From Parus major (Eukaryota; Chordata; Aves; Passeriformes; Paridae): a stretch of DNA of 64,000 nucleotides. A model generated the notes under the pieces. That model was given only the letters and a program-made list of their open reading frames with translations, was not told the DNA's origin and ran no database searches. Positions 28,501 to 37,739 of the stretch are shown one piece after another (positions within the stretch are counted from its first letter, which is position 1; each line of letters begins with the position of its first letter). Position numbers and translations under genes: made by a program. The stretch lies in NCBI RefSeq assembly GCF_001522545.3, contig NC_031799.1, positions 33,261,354 through 33,325,353 on the forward strand, written 5' to 3'.

Positions 28501-31500
28501 TGATTTATGTTGAATTCCCCAGAAAATACAGAATTTCTGAAGTAGATTACGTAAAGTGAGACTAGATGATAGATTAATTATTCATCATTATCATTAACAA
28601 GTTCCTAAACTCATCAATTTTGATGGTGAAGAAAGCAGGAAATAGGCTATTTAGACATGCTTTTACTTTTCTGTTTGCAGAGAAGTGAACTGGAGATGTA
28701 TGTTGACGTAGCAAGATGTATTTCAGAAATGGCCGATTCAGAGATCAATCGCATTGTCCAGATCTCCAAGGTAACTACGTCTTAATTCTGCTCTTTTATC
28801 ATCAGATCATGTGAAACAAGCAACCTTGTCATTTTTGTCACCAGACTATTTTAGCTCATTAGGACCATGTAATTGTTTTATCTGACATGTAGGTAAAAGT
28901 GTTCTGCTGGCAGTAGAGAGAAGCAGAAGTGATAAGAATCCGTATTCCAGACTTTATCAAAGCAACTGAAATACTCGTGATTTCACCTGGGAGGTTTGAA
29001 CCGGAGAGTCTTAACTAACCGGGTCAGGTGGGGATTGGCCTCTTCTCTCAGGCAGCCAGTCCCAGACAGGACAAGAACACACAGTCTTAAGCTGCACCAG
29101 GAGAGATTTAGGCTGGACATTAGGAAGAATTACTTCACAGAAAGGTTGATTAGACCTTTGAATGGGAATGTCATCCTAGGGAGATGGTGGATACACTGCC
29201 CTCAGAGGGGTTTAAGGAAAGACTTAAGACATTCAAGGATGTGACACTCAGTGCTGAGGTCTAGTTGACATGGTATTGTTCAACCATATGGTAGACTTGA
29301 TAATCTCATAGGTCTTTTCCAACCTACCTGATTCTGTGATTCTGAGAATTACTTACATTAGCAGAGCAGGAATGGTGTGAACCAGAGTGGTGTTATATCT
29401 TCTAAATTTCAGACCAGTAATGCAAACAGAAGACTGTAGTCCTCTTTGGTTAATATACCCTCATGCTTGAAATTGGGCTGTAAATGCATCCTGGTGACTA
29501 GCTGTCCGTGAACTGGTGGATCTGTGCTTCAGTTAAAAATGTGAAATAATTGACTGAAAAACCTTTCATTCTTGACTTTATGTTCTATATTTACATTCAC
29601 ACTGGTGGACAAGATGACTGAGGATGATAATGGAATAAAAAAAGCTTTCATCTTGTAGCTCACCAGTGGAATCAATTAGCAATGGAATTCGTACCAGCTG
29701 AAATGCTAAGGAAATGACCTGTGTGGAAGAACTTGATGTTTTCAGATCAAGCTTTTAAAAACAAACGTCTGTGATGTAAAGCCCCCTGTTCTGCTTGCTA
29801 TCAGATTCACTAGACCATCAAGCATTCAAATAGGTTGTGGAAGCTGAACTGTCATTTCCTTATGTTTTTCAGTTCTTATTTCACACTGGAAAACATCATT
29901 TAAGTAAACCTCTTTTTGTCACTGCAGTGCATCTATCTTGCAGGAAGACTTGAGTGTCTAGAACTGTTAAGCTGGTTCATTCCATTTCAAAGAGGCATGT
30001 AAAATCTAAAGCAGGATGAAAAGAAGTTCCACTGAGTTACACTTTGCTGGACTATTTCAAACAGTGTAAAGTTCAAGTGATATATACAGTCTTCTATTTA
30101 ATAATTTGTCTTGAGGAAAACTGAGTCTACTAGTTACTCTAAGAGTTTCTTTTTTTATAAAGAGGAATGCAAAATTTACTGTTCCCACAAGTAGCATACC
30201 TTTCAATTTAACCTTTTTTTAATTCTATTTGCAGAACAATATAGAGAAGGCAACGTTCATGAAAGTGTATTTAATTTCTCAAGGCAGATTGTCTCTGACA
30301 AACTTGAGTGCTGTGATTGAAACTGTGGCAGGATATCAGCAGAAAGAAAATATTTTATGGATGTTCTTGCATGGTTTCTATCATGCTCGCATTGTGAGAC
30401 ATGAAAATACAGGTAAGATTAGGCTTAAAGTAAAATCAGCAATCCAGTCAACAGATATTTATGAATATACACCGATTCCCTTAAAATAATTTTAAAATGC
30501 TTTAACTAAAGTGTTTTTAAATTCTTCCATATTAGAAACTATTGTCTTCAGAATTCTTGTGTTATTCAAATACTTGTATCAAACTTTTCTTTTATGTTTT
30601 TCTCCAGTTACTTCTTTTTCTGTGGTCCAGCTACAAGTCATTTGTCTCATCAATGTGGTTTACAGACCAAGCTTTAACTAGATCTGTGTCTCCCAGTCTT
30701 TTTAGTGTAGTGTTACAGACGTGCATTGTACATCAGAGACCTCTTAATAGTGCAGCTCTGCTAACCTTCTGACCTAAAATCTGACTTATTGGTACATGAC
30801 ACAGAAGGCAGGGGGATGTTCCCATGAACTAGGTTGAACTAGGGAGATAACTTTCTTTCCTGAACTCCTTCCACTGATTTAACACAGGAACTAAATTTTC
30901 TTTTATTCCTCTTCATAACTGTAACAGATAGTCATCTGATAGGTTAATGATTTGGTTTGGCTCAGAATGGTTCTGACAAAGCATAGGGGCTGATGCAAGA
31001 GAAGTAGGAGAATCACACAGGAAGATGAAGAAGGAAGAAACAAGGACAGAAAGATACAAGAATGAGGTCTCAATTTCATGGCAGAGGAGTCTTTGTCTGC
31101 CTGTGTTCACTGAACAACTTCAAAGCATTATATTGCCAGATGCCTTAGCTGCCAGCTGTGTTTGACGAACTTCAAAGAGTAGTGAGCTTTAACAAAGTGA
31201 AGTGAGGATTCTTTAGGTAAAAGAGGAGACAGCATGAAAGGGGGCACTTGTAAAGATTACATGGACATAGTAATGTATGATGTGATGTGATCTTGGTGGT
31301 GAGCATGGTAATTAGTTTCTAGGAGGTAGAATAGATTATGGATAGCCGAACCTGAATCAATGAAATATCTTCCATCCTTGAGATGAATTGAGGGCTGATT
31401 TTATATCCATGCCTTGACTCTATTTTACTGACCCTCTCAACACTGTAGGACTATTTTCACAGTTGCACATTTGAGTGAGACTTTAGGATTCTGTAGCAGT

Positions 31501-34500
31501 CATATCTGCAGACTTGGTTAGTGGATCCTGCAGGCTGCCATTATGTGGCAAATAATTCCCAATCAGGTTTGGTGGGGCTTGTTTTTGTGTGTTCAGTTTG
31601 TTGGCTGCATTATAAGCAAAGTTTCTATACTGTTTAAGGGCATGTATGTTTTCAGTCGGTTGCAGAATTAATCAAATGTGATAGTGGTGTTGGTGATCTG
31701 TGTTCTACAGTTAGTACTTTCTAGCTATAGTGATTTTCTGTGTTTGCTTTTAATGAAAATCAGTGCATTCCAGTGTTTGACATGAATTGGTGTTCCTACT
31801 CTTTTTCTAGGAGTTCTGAAAAGAATGGACTGGCTGTTAGACTTGATGGGCTACATCAGAAATGCAGCATACAGGTCAACACCCTTACAAAATGTTGATC
31901 TGAAAGAGGTAATCCTGTGAAAATGATTTGCCGCAAGAAAAGGAGGAGGTTCTGATATATTTTACATTTTTCCTCAGTAATAAATATTATTCCCTGTGCT
32001 TTTGTATTTCAGAAGATTGTGATCTTACAACCACAGAGCAAATCTTCACAATTTCTGTGAATGAATATGTATTTAAAACTCTTACTTTAAAATAAACTTT
32101 ACGTTTAAGTTATATTACCTTAAGGTAATTATTAAATAAATATTAAATTATTAAATAAATAAATAAAATATTAAACCTTAAGGCAACTAAAGGAAATAAT
32201 TACTTCAAATTTACTGTATTTAGAACAATTGAAGGAAAATTTTGAATTCACTAAGTAGAACTGTCTAGGCAGGTCAGAATTGTGTAGCTTCTGGTTCTGA
32301 GAGGGCTTGGACAGTTTTAGAGAAATGTTTTTCAGCTCTTTAGATCTTCTGTTTCAGGGCATAAAATAAGCTGCTGCTTAGATAGAAAGGCATTAATTAC
32401 ATTTCTGCAATATTTCCTAACCATTTATAGCACCACATGGGTGACCATCTTGTGTTCCCTCCACAGTCATGTTGCTGTGAAAAAGTTATTTCCCTATTTT
32501 AAATTAATTGTGGATTAGCTTTAATCTAAGGGATTATTTTAGAAGAGTCTGATTTTACTTGTTCTTTCTGTAGACATTTTAGTTTGAATTTGGAAAGGGG
32601 CTTATGCTCTAAAAGCATAGAAGGATACTAAGGACCTTTTAGTTCTTGCATTTTGAATTTTAGCTGAATTTTTAAGACCAAGTTACCATCTGGAATTTGG
32701 TCTTGGTCTGTTGTTTGGTTTCTTTTTTGGATGAGTTTATTTGTGGGAGGTTTTTTTTTGGTGGGGTTTTTGAATTGGTTTCTTATTTTCTTTTGTTTTG
32801 TTTTTTCCTTCTGTATTATTCATTTAATAGAATGCATTTTTGCCTTTTTCCTGTTTAGTGCATAGATTTCCTCATGTGGCTCTTTGCAGCTTCTGTGCTG
32901 GCCTGGGCTGACCATAGTGCACCATTACTGCTTGGCCTCAGTGCTGACTGGTCACTGTGTAAACCCCACATGGTATCAGCAGAATTATCTGAGGAACACA
33001 TTGGCATGCACTCCACTGACAAGTTTGCTGTGCAAGAAACTCTCACTCTCCTGCCAAATAGCCTTTCCCTTTTGCTGGCTAAAGAACCATGGAAAGAACA
33101 AACACAGAAGGTAAAATTGCATGTAGTGGCAAGCACTTTACATGAGAAAGCGCCCCATTTTTAGTAGTCAGCTTGGATCTTAGCTAAGCAGTAATTTCCT
33201 CTATATTTTGTTGCATCTCACTTGTGATGTCACGTTATTTTTAATCAGATACAAATGTAGTTTCATAGAATTTGAGAGTTGCAAAAAGAAAAATAAATTC
33301 CAAAGCTGGGAGTCAAACTCCTAAGAAAATACAGCTGGGAGAAGAGAGTTGGGAGCTGCTGGTAATAAGTCAGTATTTTAAACGTTGGAAGAAGGATACT
33401 CTGCAGTTGGACACACCACACTGTAAATTCAGAGGAATCAAAGATCTTCTGCATTGTGTGTCATTTCTTTTCAAGTGTGAGTTGAAAATAAATGTGGAAA
33501 ACTTGTGTAATGCACGTAATTCCTATATGTGGAAGTACTGCTGTTAATCTCTAGATGAATAGTTACCCATTTTGTGCAATACGGAATCTGTTGAGAGCTG
33601 ATTTCTCTTAGCGTGCTTCTGTGCTCAGAGTTACCACTGGAGTCAGAATTCAGAATGTGGGAGGAATGCAGGGGTGAGCTGTTAGTATGCAAGTGCCTAA
33701 TTAGGTTTTAAGGAAGAATGTGAGGCTTTGCCCTGAAAATCATCCTTATGAGTCTAAATACCATATTGTCATCCAGGCACCCTGCACTGCCAGAAAAAAA
33801 AATAACAAGAAATGAGAGAGGTCAAAAGAGGAACAAAGGCAATAAGAGTACTGAAGGATTTGCAGTAAAACATTTGGACAAGAGACTGATAAGAAAGAAT
33901 TATATTAATAGGTTAAAGGTATGAACAGGCAAGATGTAGGGAAGCTATTTAGTGTGCCTTCTACGAAGAATTATTGCTGAGGTAATGAGAAGGAACAAAG
34001 GGGGTTTCAGATCCAGCTATGGGAAGAATAGCTGGATCTGAAATAGCGTTGACAGGGACATGTACTCATGTTTTGTTTACTTTGGGCAGAAGCTTCATTG
34101 ACCACTACTTCTGATTAGATAACTGAATTTAGCAGAAATCAAATGTTGTTTGTCAAACTGAGAATAAAGCATCATATTCTGATACAGGGGCTCTTTTAAT
34201 TCAGATTTATTTTTTTTTCATATTTCAATCTTCAGTTTATTGACTGGCTGATCAATATGATGGAATGTCCTAAGGAAGCATTATCAAAATCTTCCATGGA
34301 CCTGCTGAAAGGTAATATATTTTTAATTGGGTCCTTATTTTTCCATAACTGTCAGTACAGATCAAAATGCAGTTGTTATAAGGAGTGAGGTTTTGTCTTT
34401 GAGGTAATTGTCACAGGTAAGTTGACATTCTTGTCTGTAAGACCTTAAATTTTCTGTCTCATCTACTGATGCTTATGATGTAGCTCTTAGGGTCCAAAAG

Positions 34501-35747
34501 ACCTAGAGGTTCATCTAATGCACAGGCTTATTTCATTGATAGATCTGTCCATTACCATTAAAAATAAGATGCAGCATACTATTGGGAAATCCTCCAGTAC
34601 TAGAATACAAATCACATAACTTAGGTGCAAGTAAAGACTGCACTGTGTGGAAGGGATAGGAGGTGAACTAGGACAGTCTAGTAAAAGGGTTCTGAGAAAA
34701 AAGGAAAGAGAAATGAGGGTTGCTGAAAAGATACATGAAATCAAAGATGGAAAGTAGACAGCATGTTGAATTATGGTACGAGTTGTAGCCTAGCATACAT
34801 CCCATTGCTTACTTACATATGTAGGATCTGTGCAATTCATTTTAAGAGGACACTACAAATATTCCCAAGTGAAGTAAGTGCGTTTGTACTTGTTTCCATG
34901 AACACAGTGTACTTCCTTTGGACCATCTGATTTGTTGGACCTAAACAAGGCTTCTTGACATCCAGTTATAAGTTATTTGCATGATTTGGATAATTACCCT
35001 TGTTTTGATGTCTGCACTCTTTAGTGACTCTGGTAAATTCCCCTGTAATGTCTGCTAATCTCCACCAGAAGCAATGCTGAGGGCTGTTGGAGAACCTCTG
35101 TGTATCAGAGGGTTTTGATACTCACCATATATTCTCAGTATGTCCTGACAGAGATAAGTCACTGTTCCCCTTGAGCTTCCTTTTTTTTTTTTCCTTTTAC
35201 ATACTAGAACATGAAACTTCCATCTTCCATGAATAACTAGACTGTGACTAGTTTGGTTACTGGATTTTGTCTAAGCGCATGATCCTTTCAAGTTGAATTA
35301 AGGAATCAGTAAGTTGTGTTTCCAATCAGTGAATTGTGCAGAGGACTTAACTTTGTGCTTCTGGTGTTTCCAGTGCCTCCTATGTCCTGGCTTGCATCAT
35401 TACTTACTGAATTTCAACTTTCTGCAATGTTGGTTGATTTGTGTGTCTAAGTGATAGACTAATTAGAAGATGATGTGATATGATTTCATTTGGAGATGTG
35501 CCACAAAGCAGAGGAAGGGCTCAGTACATCACCACAAGTGAAAGAATTATGAAAAGATTCAGTAAAATGAGAACTAAACCTATACATGTGTTAGTAAAAT
35601 TGCTAGGAATAATACTCTCACCTCTTTTCCTTTGGACTACACAGCTTAATGTAATTTGTCCCTGTCTTCACAGTTGCACTTCTGGCCTTGAGGTCTCTTG
35701 CAGAGTTCAAGAAGAAAGCGGTATGGACTAAAGCTTATGGGTGGTAG
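7489..35747 (+). CDS. FOCAD: FOCAD (focadhesin), C-terminal half: 23 exons, 925 codons plus stop
   Basis: Join: 7489-7581, 9430-9518, 11696-11737, 13034-13142, 13628-13744, 14097-14335, 15759-15848, 18557-18704, 20571-20690, 21404-21526, 22378-22455, 22867-22938, 23106-23208, 24284-24364, 25392-25520, 26459-26574, 27791-28051, 28681-28770, 30235-30412, 31811-31908, 32859-33110, 34236-34311, 35674-35747. The lengths sum to 2778 nt, one open frame ending in TAG. Every acceptor is AG and every donor GT, and phases agree at each junction. I recognise focadhesin from stretches such as QAELEMQLKHGKEDPEEVQY, KSYSGENTA, ADESQAVQIHMGL, CGHGKAEDL, WADHSAPLLLGLSA and the C-terminus KKAVWTKAYGW. The family protein is about 1800 residues, so the N-terminal half lies left of the window. 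Focadhesin is a cytoplasmic, mostly helical (ARM/HEAT-like) protein. Family knowledge links it to focal adhesions, glioma suppression and stabilisation of the SKI RNA-decay complex. No signal peptide is expected in this half, and no frameshift or internal stop is seen. Identity is secure; exact edges rest on splice logic. Confidence 0.95.
9430..9518 (+). CDS. FOCAD: FOCAD exon b
   Basis: 89 nt, phase 0 to 2. Reads GRQAELEMQLKHGKEDPEEV and on to FTAWL, with the last codon (Trp, TG|G) split across the junction. The acceptor follows TTTTGCAG and the donor is GTAAGG. This charged segment is one of the best conserved parts of the family. Confidence 0.95.
11696..11737 (+). CDS. FOCAD: FOCAD exon c (42-nt micro-exon)
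   Basis: Only 42 nt, phase 2 to 2, encoding the rest of Trp then VRDMLTDVIKGAS and the start of Lys. The acceptor is CTCTTGCAG and the donor GTAAGA. It is accepted because it alone keeps the frame between exons b and d and gives the family sequence AWLWVRDMLTD. Confidence 0.93.
13034..13142 (+). CDS. FOCAD: FOCAD exon d
   Basis: 109 nt, phase 2 to 0. Encodes DSPVVKGNSIFALTGLAVAV, then AKYESSLSSDTEGVPE. The acceptor is CTGTTCAG and the donor GTGAGT. This is a hydrophobic helix with a loop rich in Ser and acidic residues. Confidence 0.94.
13628..13744 (+). CDS. FOCAD: FOCAD exon e
   Basis: 117 nt, phase 0 to 0, from TEPDFIPMKHWISMV to PKGQVFPWFYQ. The acceptor is TTTTATAG and the donor GTATGT. 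The motif LLSIVNSRYQPKG is family-like. Confidence 0.94.
14097..14335 (+). CDS. FOCAD: FOCAD exon f
   Basis: 239 nt, phase 0 to 2, 79 codons plus two bases of Ser. Encodes KSYSGENTASIIARSCAATA, a hydrophobic stretch LSLLVPIFIV, then ADESQAVQIHMGLGLGMF. The acceptor is TTTTCTAG and the donor GTGAGA. It is highly conserved in the family and supports the gene call on its own. Confidence 0.96.
15759..15848 (+). CDS. FOCAD: FOCAD exon g
   Basis: 90 nt, phase 2 to 2. Completes Ser, then DIPGQQINLLLMKSVDVLED and CCFDTSLEY, with Asn split at the end. The acceptor is GTTTTGTAG after a long T-rich tract and the donor is GTGAGT. Confidence 0.94.
18557..18704 (+). CDS. FOCAD: FOCAD exon h
   Basis: 148 nt, phase 2 to 0. 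Encodes TGCILGVGLVLSFMSHSSQ, then ASLRKLCKYLDSSEYQSRG and IQE. The acceptor is TCTTAAAG, weaker than its neighbours but fixed by frame and homology. The donor is GTATGA. Confidence 0.93.
20084..20137 (+). repeat. Perfect 27-bp tandem duplication
   Basis: Two identical, abutting 27-bp units lie at 20084-20110 and 20111-20137, starting CACCTGCTTTG and ending CAGACTC. Lack of any difference between the copies points to a recent duplication or an assembly artefact. It lies in the intron before exon i, well away from the splice sites. Confidence 0.9.
20571..20690 (+). CDS. FOCAD: FOCAD exon i
   Basis: 120 nt, phase 0 to 0, 40 codons from VLAYSVACSSVSAFSVGIIE to KLRTLAEDNQQ. The acceptor is TTTTTTTCAG and the donor GTAATA. 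Confidence 0.94.
21404..21526 (+). CDS. FOCAD: FOCAD exon j
   Basis: 123 nt, phase 0 to 0, from TYSFALALGAIVHGLSACGH through GKAEDLSNRLMPAW to VLAE. The acceptor is CACCTTACAG and the donor GTAAAG. The motif HGLSACGHGKAEDL is strongly family-like. Confidence 0.95.
22378..22455 (+). CDS. FOCAD: FOCAD exon k
   Basis: 78 nt, phase 0 to 0. 26 codons, GFPTMERLAAVSGLVALVGS then EGGMIQ. The acceptor is TGCTTCCAG and the donor GTGAGA. Confidence 0.94.
22867..22938 (+). CDS. FOCAD: FOCAD exon l
   Basis: 72 nt, phase 0 to 0. 24 codons, LKSETIQSSQFQSKRNEVIR then TLTQ. The acceptor is CCTCTTGCAG and the donor GTAAGA. Confidence 0.94.
23106..23208 (+). CDS. FOCAD: FOCAD exon m
   Basis: 103 nt, phase 0 to 1, from IISLSEQIGLQTNAVRLLGR to STQNRAS plus the first base of Val. 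The acceptor is GTCTCAACAG and the donor GTAAGA. Confidence 0.93.
24284..24364 (+). CDS. FOCAD: FOCAD exon n
   Basis: 81 nt, phase 1 to 1. Encodes VPPDFSYLPVNSFIRAAIDF then AIESGKK plus one base of Gly. The acceptor is ATCTTCACAG and the donor GTAAGG. Confidence 0.93.
25392..25520 (+). CDS. FOCAD: FOCAD exon o
   Basis: 129 nt, phase 1 to 1. Encodes GPESVPAELVKVALAPIALV, GESYQYPPVNWASILSPLMR and LDF. The acceptor is CTGTTCTAG and the donor GTAAGA. GESYQYPPVNWA is a clear family motif. Confidence 0.95.
26459..26574 (+). CDS. FOCAD: FOCAD exon p
   Basis: 116 nt, phase 1 to 0. Encodes GDEVKHLCLELAVTQAQSSQ, then NAAMLLGMWVAPPLIYSLS. The acceptor is TCTGTTTTAG and the donor GTACGT. VTQAQSSQNAA is conserved in the family. 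Confidence 0.95.
27791..28051 (+). CDS. FOCAD: FOCAD exon q (longest exon in window)
   Basis: 261 nt, phase 0 to 0, 87 codons from MKTQKYLFMSLSLWMQHV through GLIQAMKLPNPAQFCWSFL to IYELLPNEVQ. The first codon is ATG, but this is an internal exon with a CCTTTTCAG acceptor, not a start. The donor is GTAAGA. The middle (QQFEVKNRTKRPEIC) looks like a variable loop. Confidence 0.94.
28681..28770 (+). CDS. FOCAD: FOCAD exon r
   Basis: 90 nt, phase 0 to 0. 30 codons, RSELEMYVDVARCISEMADS then EINRIVQISK. The acceptor is CTGTTTGCAG and the donor GTAACT. Confidence 0.94.
28771..30234 (+). other. FOCAD: FOCAD intron r with CR1 insertion
   Basis: The intron has a GTAACT donor and a TTGCAG acceptor. 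A sense CR1 3' fragment occupies about 29028-29344. The rest is unremarkable AT-rich DNA. Confidence 0.55.
29028..29344 (+). mobile_element. CR1 LINE 3' fragment, sense
   Basis: It contains the CR1 tail blocks GGACAAGAACACACAG, AAGCTGCACCAGGAGAGATT, GGACATTAGGAAGAATTACT and TCTTTTCCAACCTACCTG, and closes with the terminal direct repeat ATTCTGTGATTCTGAG. It is about 320 bp, 5'-truncated and diverged. Confidence 0.85.
30235..30412 (+). CDS. FOCAD: FOCAD exon s
   Basis: 178 nt, phase 0 to 1. Encodes NNIEKATFMKVYLISQGRLS, then ENILWMFLHGFYHARIVRHE and NT. The acceptor is CTATTTGCAG and the donor GTAAGA. LVSQGR-like and HGFYHARIV segments fit the family. Confidence 0.94.
31811..31908 (+). CDS. 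FOCAD: FOCAD exon t
   Basis: 98 nt, phase 1 to 0. Encodes GVLKRMDWLLDLMGYIRNAA, then YRSTPLQNVDLKE. The acceptor is TTTTTCTAG and the donor GTAATC. LLDLMGYIRN is strongly conserved. Confidence 0.95.
32128..32182. repeat. AT-rich low-complexity patch
   Basis: Repeated TTAAATAAATA and AAATATTAAA motifs with almost no G or C, an imperfect microsatellite in the intron before exon u. Confidence 0.7.
32859..33110 (+). CDS. FOCAD: FOCAD exon u
   Basis: 252 nt, phase 0 to 0, 84 codons. Encodes CIDFLMWLFAASVLAWADHS, APLLLGLSADWSLCKPHMV, a variable loop, then QETLTLLPNSLSLLLAKEPW and KEQTQK. The acceptor is TCCTGTTTAG after a long pyrimidine tract and the donor is GTAAAA. Overlapping open frames on both strands here are shadows. 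Confidence 0.95.
34005..34043. repeat. Perfect 16-bp inverted repeat with 7-nt loop
   Basis: The arm TTTCAGATCCAGCTAT at 34005-34020 and its exact reverse complement at 34028-34043 flank the loop GGGAAGA. It can form a hairpin in DNA or in FOCAD pre-mRNA. The stem is too short for a standard microRNA precursor. No terminal repeat or target-site duplication marks it as a known transposon. Confidence 0.9.
34236..34311 (+). CDS. FOCAD: FOCAD exon v
   Basis: 76 nt, phase 0 to 1. Encodes FIDWLINMMECPKEALSKSS then MDLLK plus one base of Val. The acceptor is CAATCTTCAG and the donor GTAATA. Confidence 0.94.
35674..35747 (+). CDS. FOCAD: FOCAD last coding exon w and stop
   Basis: 74 coding nt, phase 1, VALLALRSLAEFKKKAVWTK then AYGW and TAG at 35745-35747. 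The acceptor is TGTCTTCACAG. The ending VWT(K/R)AYGW is the recognised C-terminus of vertebrate focadhesin, so the reading frame is intact to its natural end. The 3' UTR follows directly. Confidence 0.95.
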
Positions 35748-36115
35748 CTGCACATCTTACCTGATGAAGAAAACTGTCCATACTTGAAAATGTAATATTG
35801 CTACTCAGGCATCAATAAGCTGTATTTCAAAGATGTTTCCTATCACAAGATTTTTAATTGGGTTTGGGTTTTTGCCCTTCTGCTTCATCACAAAAATATC
35901 TGTGAAAAAAAATACTTTGTCTTTAACTGATGCGTTATTACATTTTGCAAAAGTACTGAATCTAAATGAGAAATATACATTCAGTTTTAATTGAGTTGTT
36001 TCAGTGACATCTGGGAACCTCAAAAGCTGGAGTGGAATATTCCTTTAATTTGTGGAAGCTTTGAAGGAACGGCTGAAAATAAAACAAACTAATAAAACTT
36101 GTTTGGATATAGCGT
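35748..36115 (+). other. FOCAD: FOCAD 3' UTR (estimated)
   Basis: This is noncoding, AT-rich sequence after the TAG. It is taken to run to shortly beyond the two AATAAA hexamers at 36078-36083 and 36091-36096, giving a UTR of roughly 350-370 nt. The end is an estimate: no transcript data are visible and more distal cleavage is possible. Confidence 0.5.
36078..36096 (+). promoter_or_regulatory. Tandem AATAAA poly(A) signals for FOCAD
   Basis: Two canonical AATAAA hexamers lie 13 nt apart, about 330 nt after the FOCAD stop, and GT-rich sequence (TTGTTTGGAT) follows within 10 nt. The arrangement fits a cleavage and polyadenylation site. Confidence 0.55.
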
Positions 36116-36810
36116 ATTTACTAAAATATGTTTTAGTGTAACAGACTTGGAATGAGCATTATTTTTTAAATGACAATCCTTCTTTTAGTAATAACATAAT
36201 GTTCTTGTGCAGTAGTGACAACACGTTATGACTGGATTGTGTAAGCAGGATTTCTGAAAAGGGGTGGTATGCATGTCAGTTTTGCCGTGGCTTTATAAAG
36301 ATCATTGAAATGAGTCAATGATCCTGATGGCTGTTGAATCTGCAGCTCCAGGACAGCTGCAATTTTCTTTCCACTTGTAAAAGAGACCATTCTTGTCTCT
36401 TTTACACTTCTTTGCACATAACAAGAGTTTTTCTCTGCCTCTAGTGAAAAGGGACAATACAGCAACTCTTTTCCACATTTATCATCTTAAATAGATTAGC
36501 CCCTGCTATTTTCCTTATTACTTTTTTCTTTCTGAAAGAACAAAGAATTTTTCACTTTGCAATCTTGCCAAGACATATATTAAGAGTTTTTATATTTAGC
36601 AATCCTCTTTTCTGAAGTAGACAAAAAATAACTGAAAATAATTGGGCACTGTTCTCTAGTGTCTTTCAAAACAGTACTGGTAAGAGCATTGTTGATTTTT
36701 GATCAGGTTGAAGGAAATTATTTTTCCATACATCTAGAAGACACCCTCCCCATTGGAGGAATTATCTTCTTTTCAGGACTAATAACATTTCCTCTGTAAA
36801 AGAGGACTTC
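36116..36810. other. Interval after FOCAD, nothing recognised
   Basis: AT-rich noncoding DNA between the presumed FOCAD cleavage site and the first CR1 fragment. Confidence 0.5.
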
Positions 36811-36817
36811 TTGGTCA

Positions 36818-37192
36818 CTTGGTCTGTTCGCCCTGGAGAAGAGGGAGACTGAGGACAGACCTCATCACAGACTACAAATTCCTCATGAGGGGAAGAGGAG
36901 GGGCAGGCACTGATCTCTTCTCTCTGATAACCAGTGACAGGACCTGAAGCAGTGGCAGGGGAGGTTTATGTTGGCTGTTACGTTTAGGAGGCTCTTCTCC
37001 CAGTGGGTGGTTGGGCACTGGAACAGCTTCCCAGAATAGGCACAGCACCAGCCTGGCAGAGTTCGAGAAGCATTTGGACAACACCCCCAGGCACAAGGTG
37101 TGATTCCTGGGGTTGTCCTGTGCAGGTCCAGCAGCTAGACTTTGATGATCCTAGTGGCCCCCTTCCAACTCAATAATCTATGATTCCATGAC
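36818..37192 (+). mobile_element. CR1 LINE 3' fragment, sense
   Basis: It holds the CR1 3' UTR blocks TTCGCCCTGGAGAAGAGGGA, CAGACCTCATCACAGACTAC, GGGCACTGGAACAGCTTCCC and CCCCCTTCCAACTCAATAAT, ending with CTATGATTCCATGA. It is about 375 bp and 5'-truncated. Confidence 0.9.
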
Positions 37193-37739
37193 TCTTTCTA
37201 GGGATACTGTGGGAAGGCTGAGCATTTCTTCTTTGATTGGGTGTTTGGAGGATTAATGCAGTACTTGTTTCACTTGTTGTACTTGTTACACTTTCCAAAA
37301 TAGTGGATAGTTTAGTGGTAGTGGTAGTTTTCTGCTGCATATGCAACTCTATACTGAGAAAACTGTCTAAAGGTGAATGTGCAGAAGGAGTCACTGAAAG
37401 TCCTTGCAAGTGAGTCTGCCTCTCAGTTCATGACATTTCCACTTGTGTGTATCTCTGAGTAATTTCTAACAAAGCCAAATATGTCACATTTTAATGGTTC
37501 CATCTCTAATGTACAGTTTCAAACTAACTCACCCATTTAATCATCTCAGTTTGTATCTTTATTAGCATTTTAATTCAGATGAAATTTTGTGTTTTTTAAA
37601 GGGAATCACTGTGTGATGCCAGCTTGCTGTGTTTCAATTTGCATTCATTAACTGAATTGCTCCTGATGTGTAGTAGAAAATGTAAGCCAAGTGTCAGCAT
37701 AGCATGGCCTGAGGGTCGCAATGCTAACAGAGTTGCAAA
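37193..37739. other. Noncoding interval, nothing recognised
   Basis: Between two CR1 pieces. Its right part may be degraded 5' sequence of the following CR1, but I cannot show it. Confidence 0.4.

Larger units (their letters stand above)
20691..28680 (+). other. FOCAD: FOCAD introns i-r, nothing else recognised
   Basis: This covers the introns 20691-21403, 21527-22377, 22456-22866, 22939-23105, 23209-24283, 24365-25391, 25521-26458, 26575-27790 and 28052-28680. They are AT-rich and free of recognisable transposons. This is the densest exon stretch of the window, with introns mostly under 1.2 kb. Confidence 0.55.
30413..35673 (+). other. FOCAD: FOCAD introns s-w
   Basis: This covers the introns 30413-31810, 31909-32858, 33111-34235 and 34312-35673. 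Seen here are an (AAAT)-like low-complexity patch near 32130-32180, a T-rich tract before exon u, and a perfect 16-bp inverted repeat at 34005-34043. No transposon is recognised. Confidence 0.55.

Noticed and set aside
32855..33136. 93-codon - frame and extra + frames
   Set aside because: Shadows of FOCAD exon u, which has the correct splice sites and family sequence.
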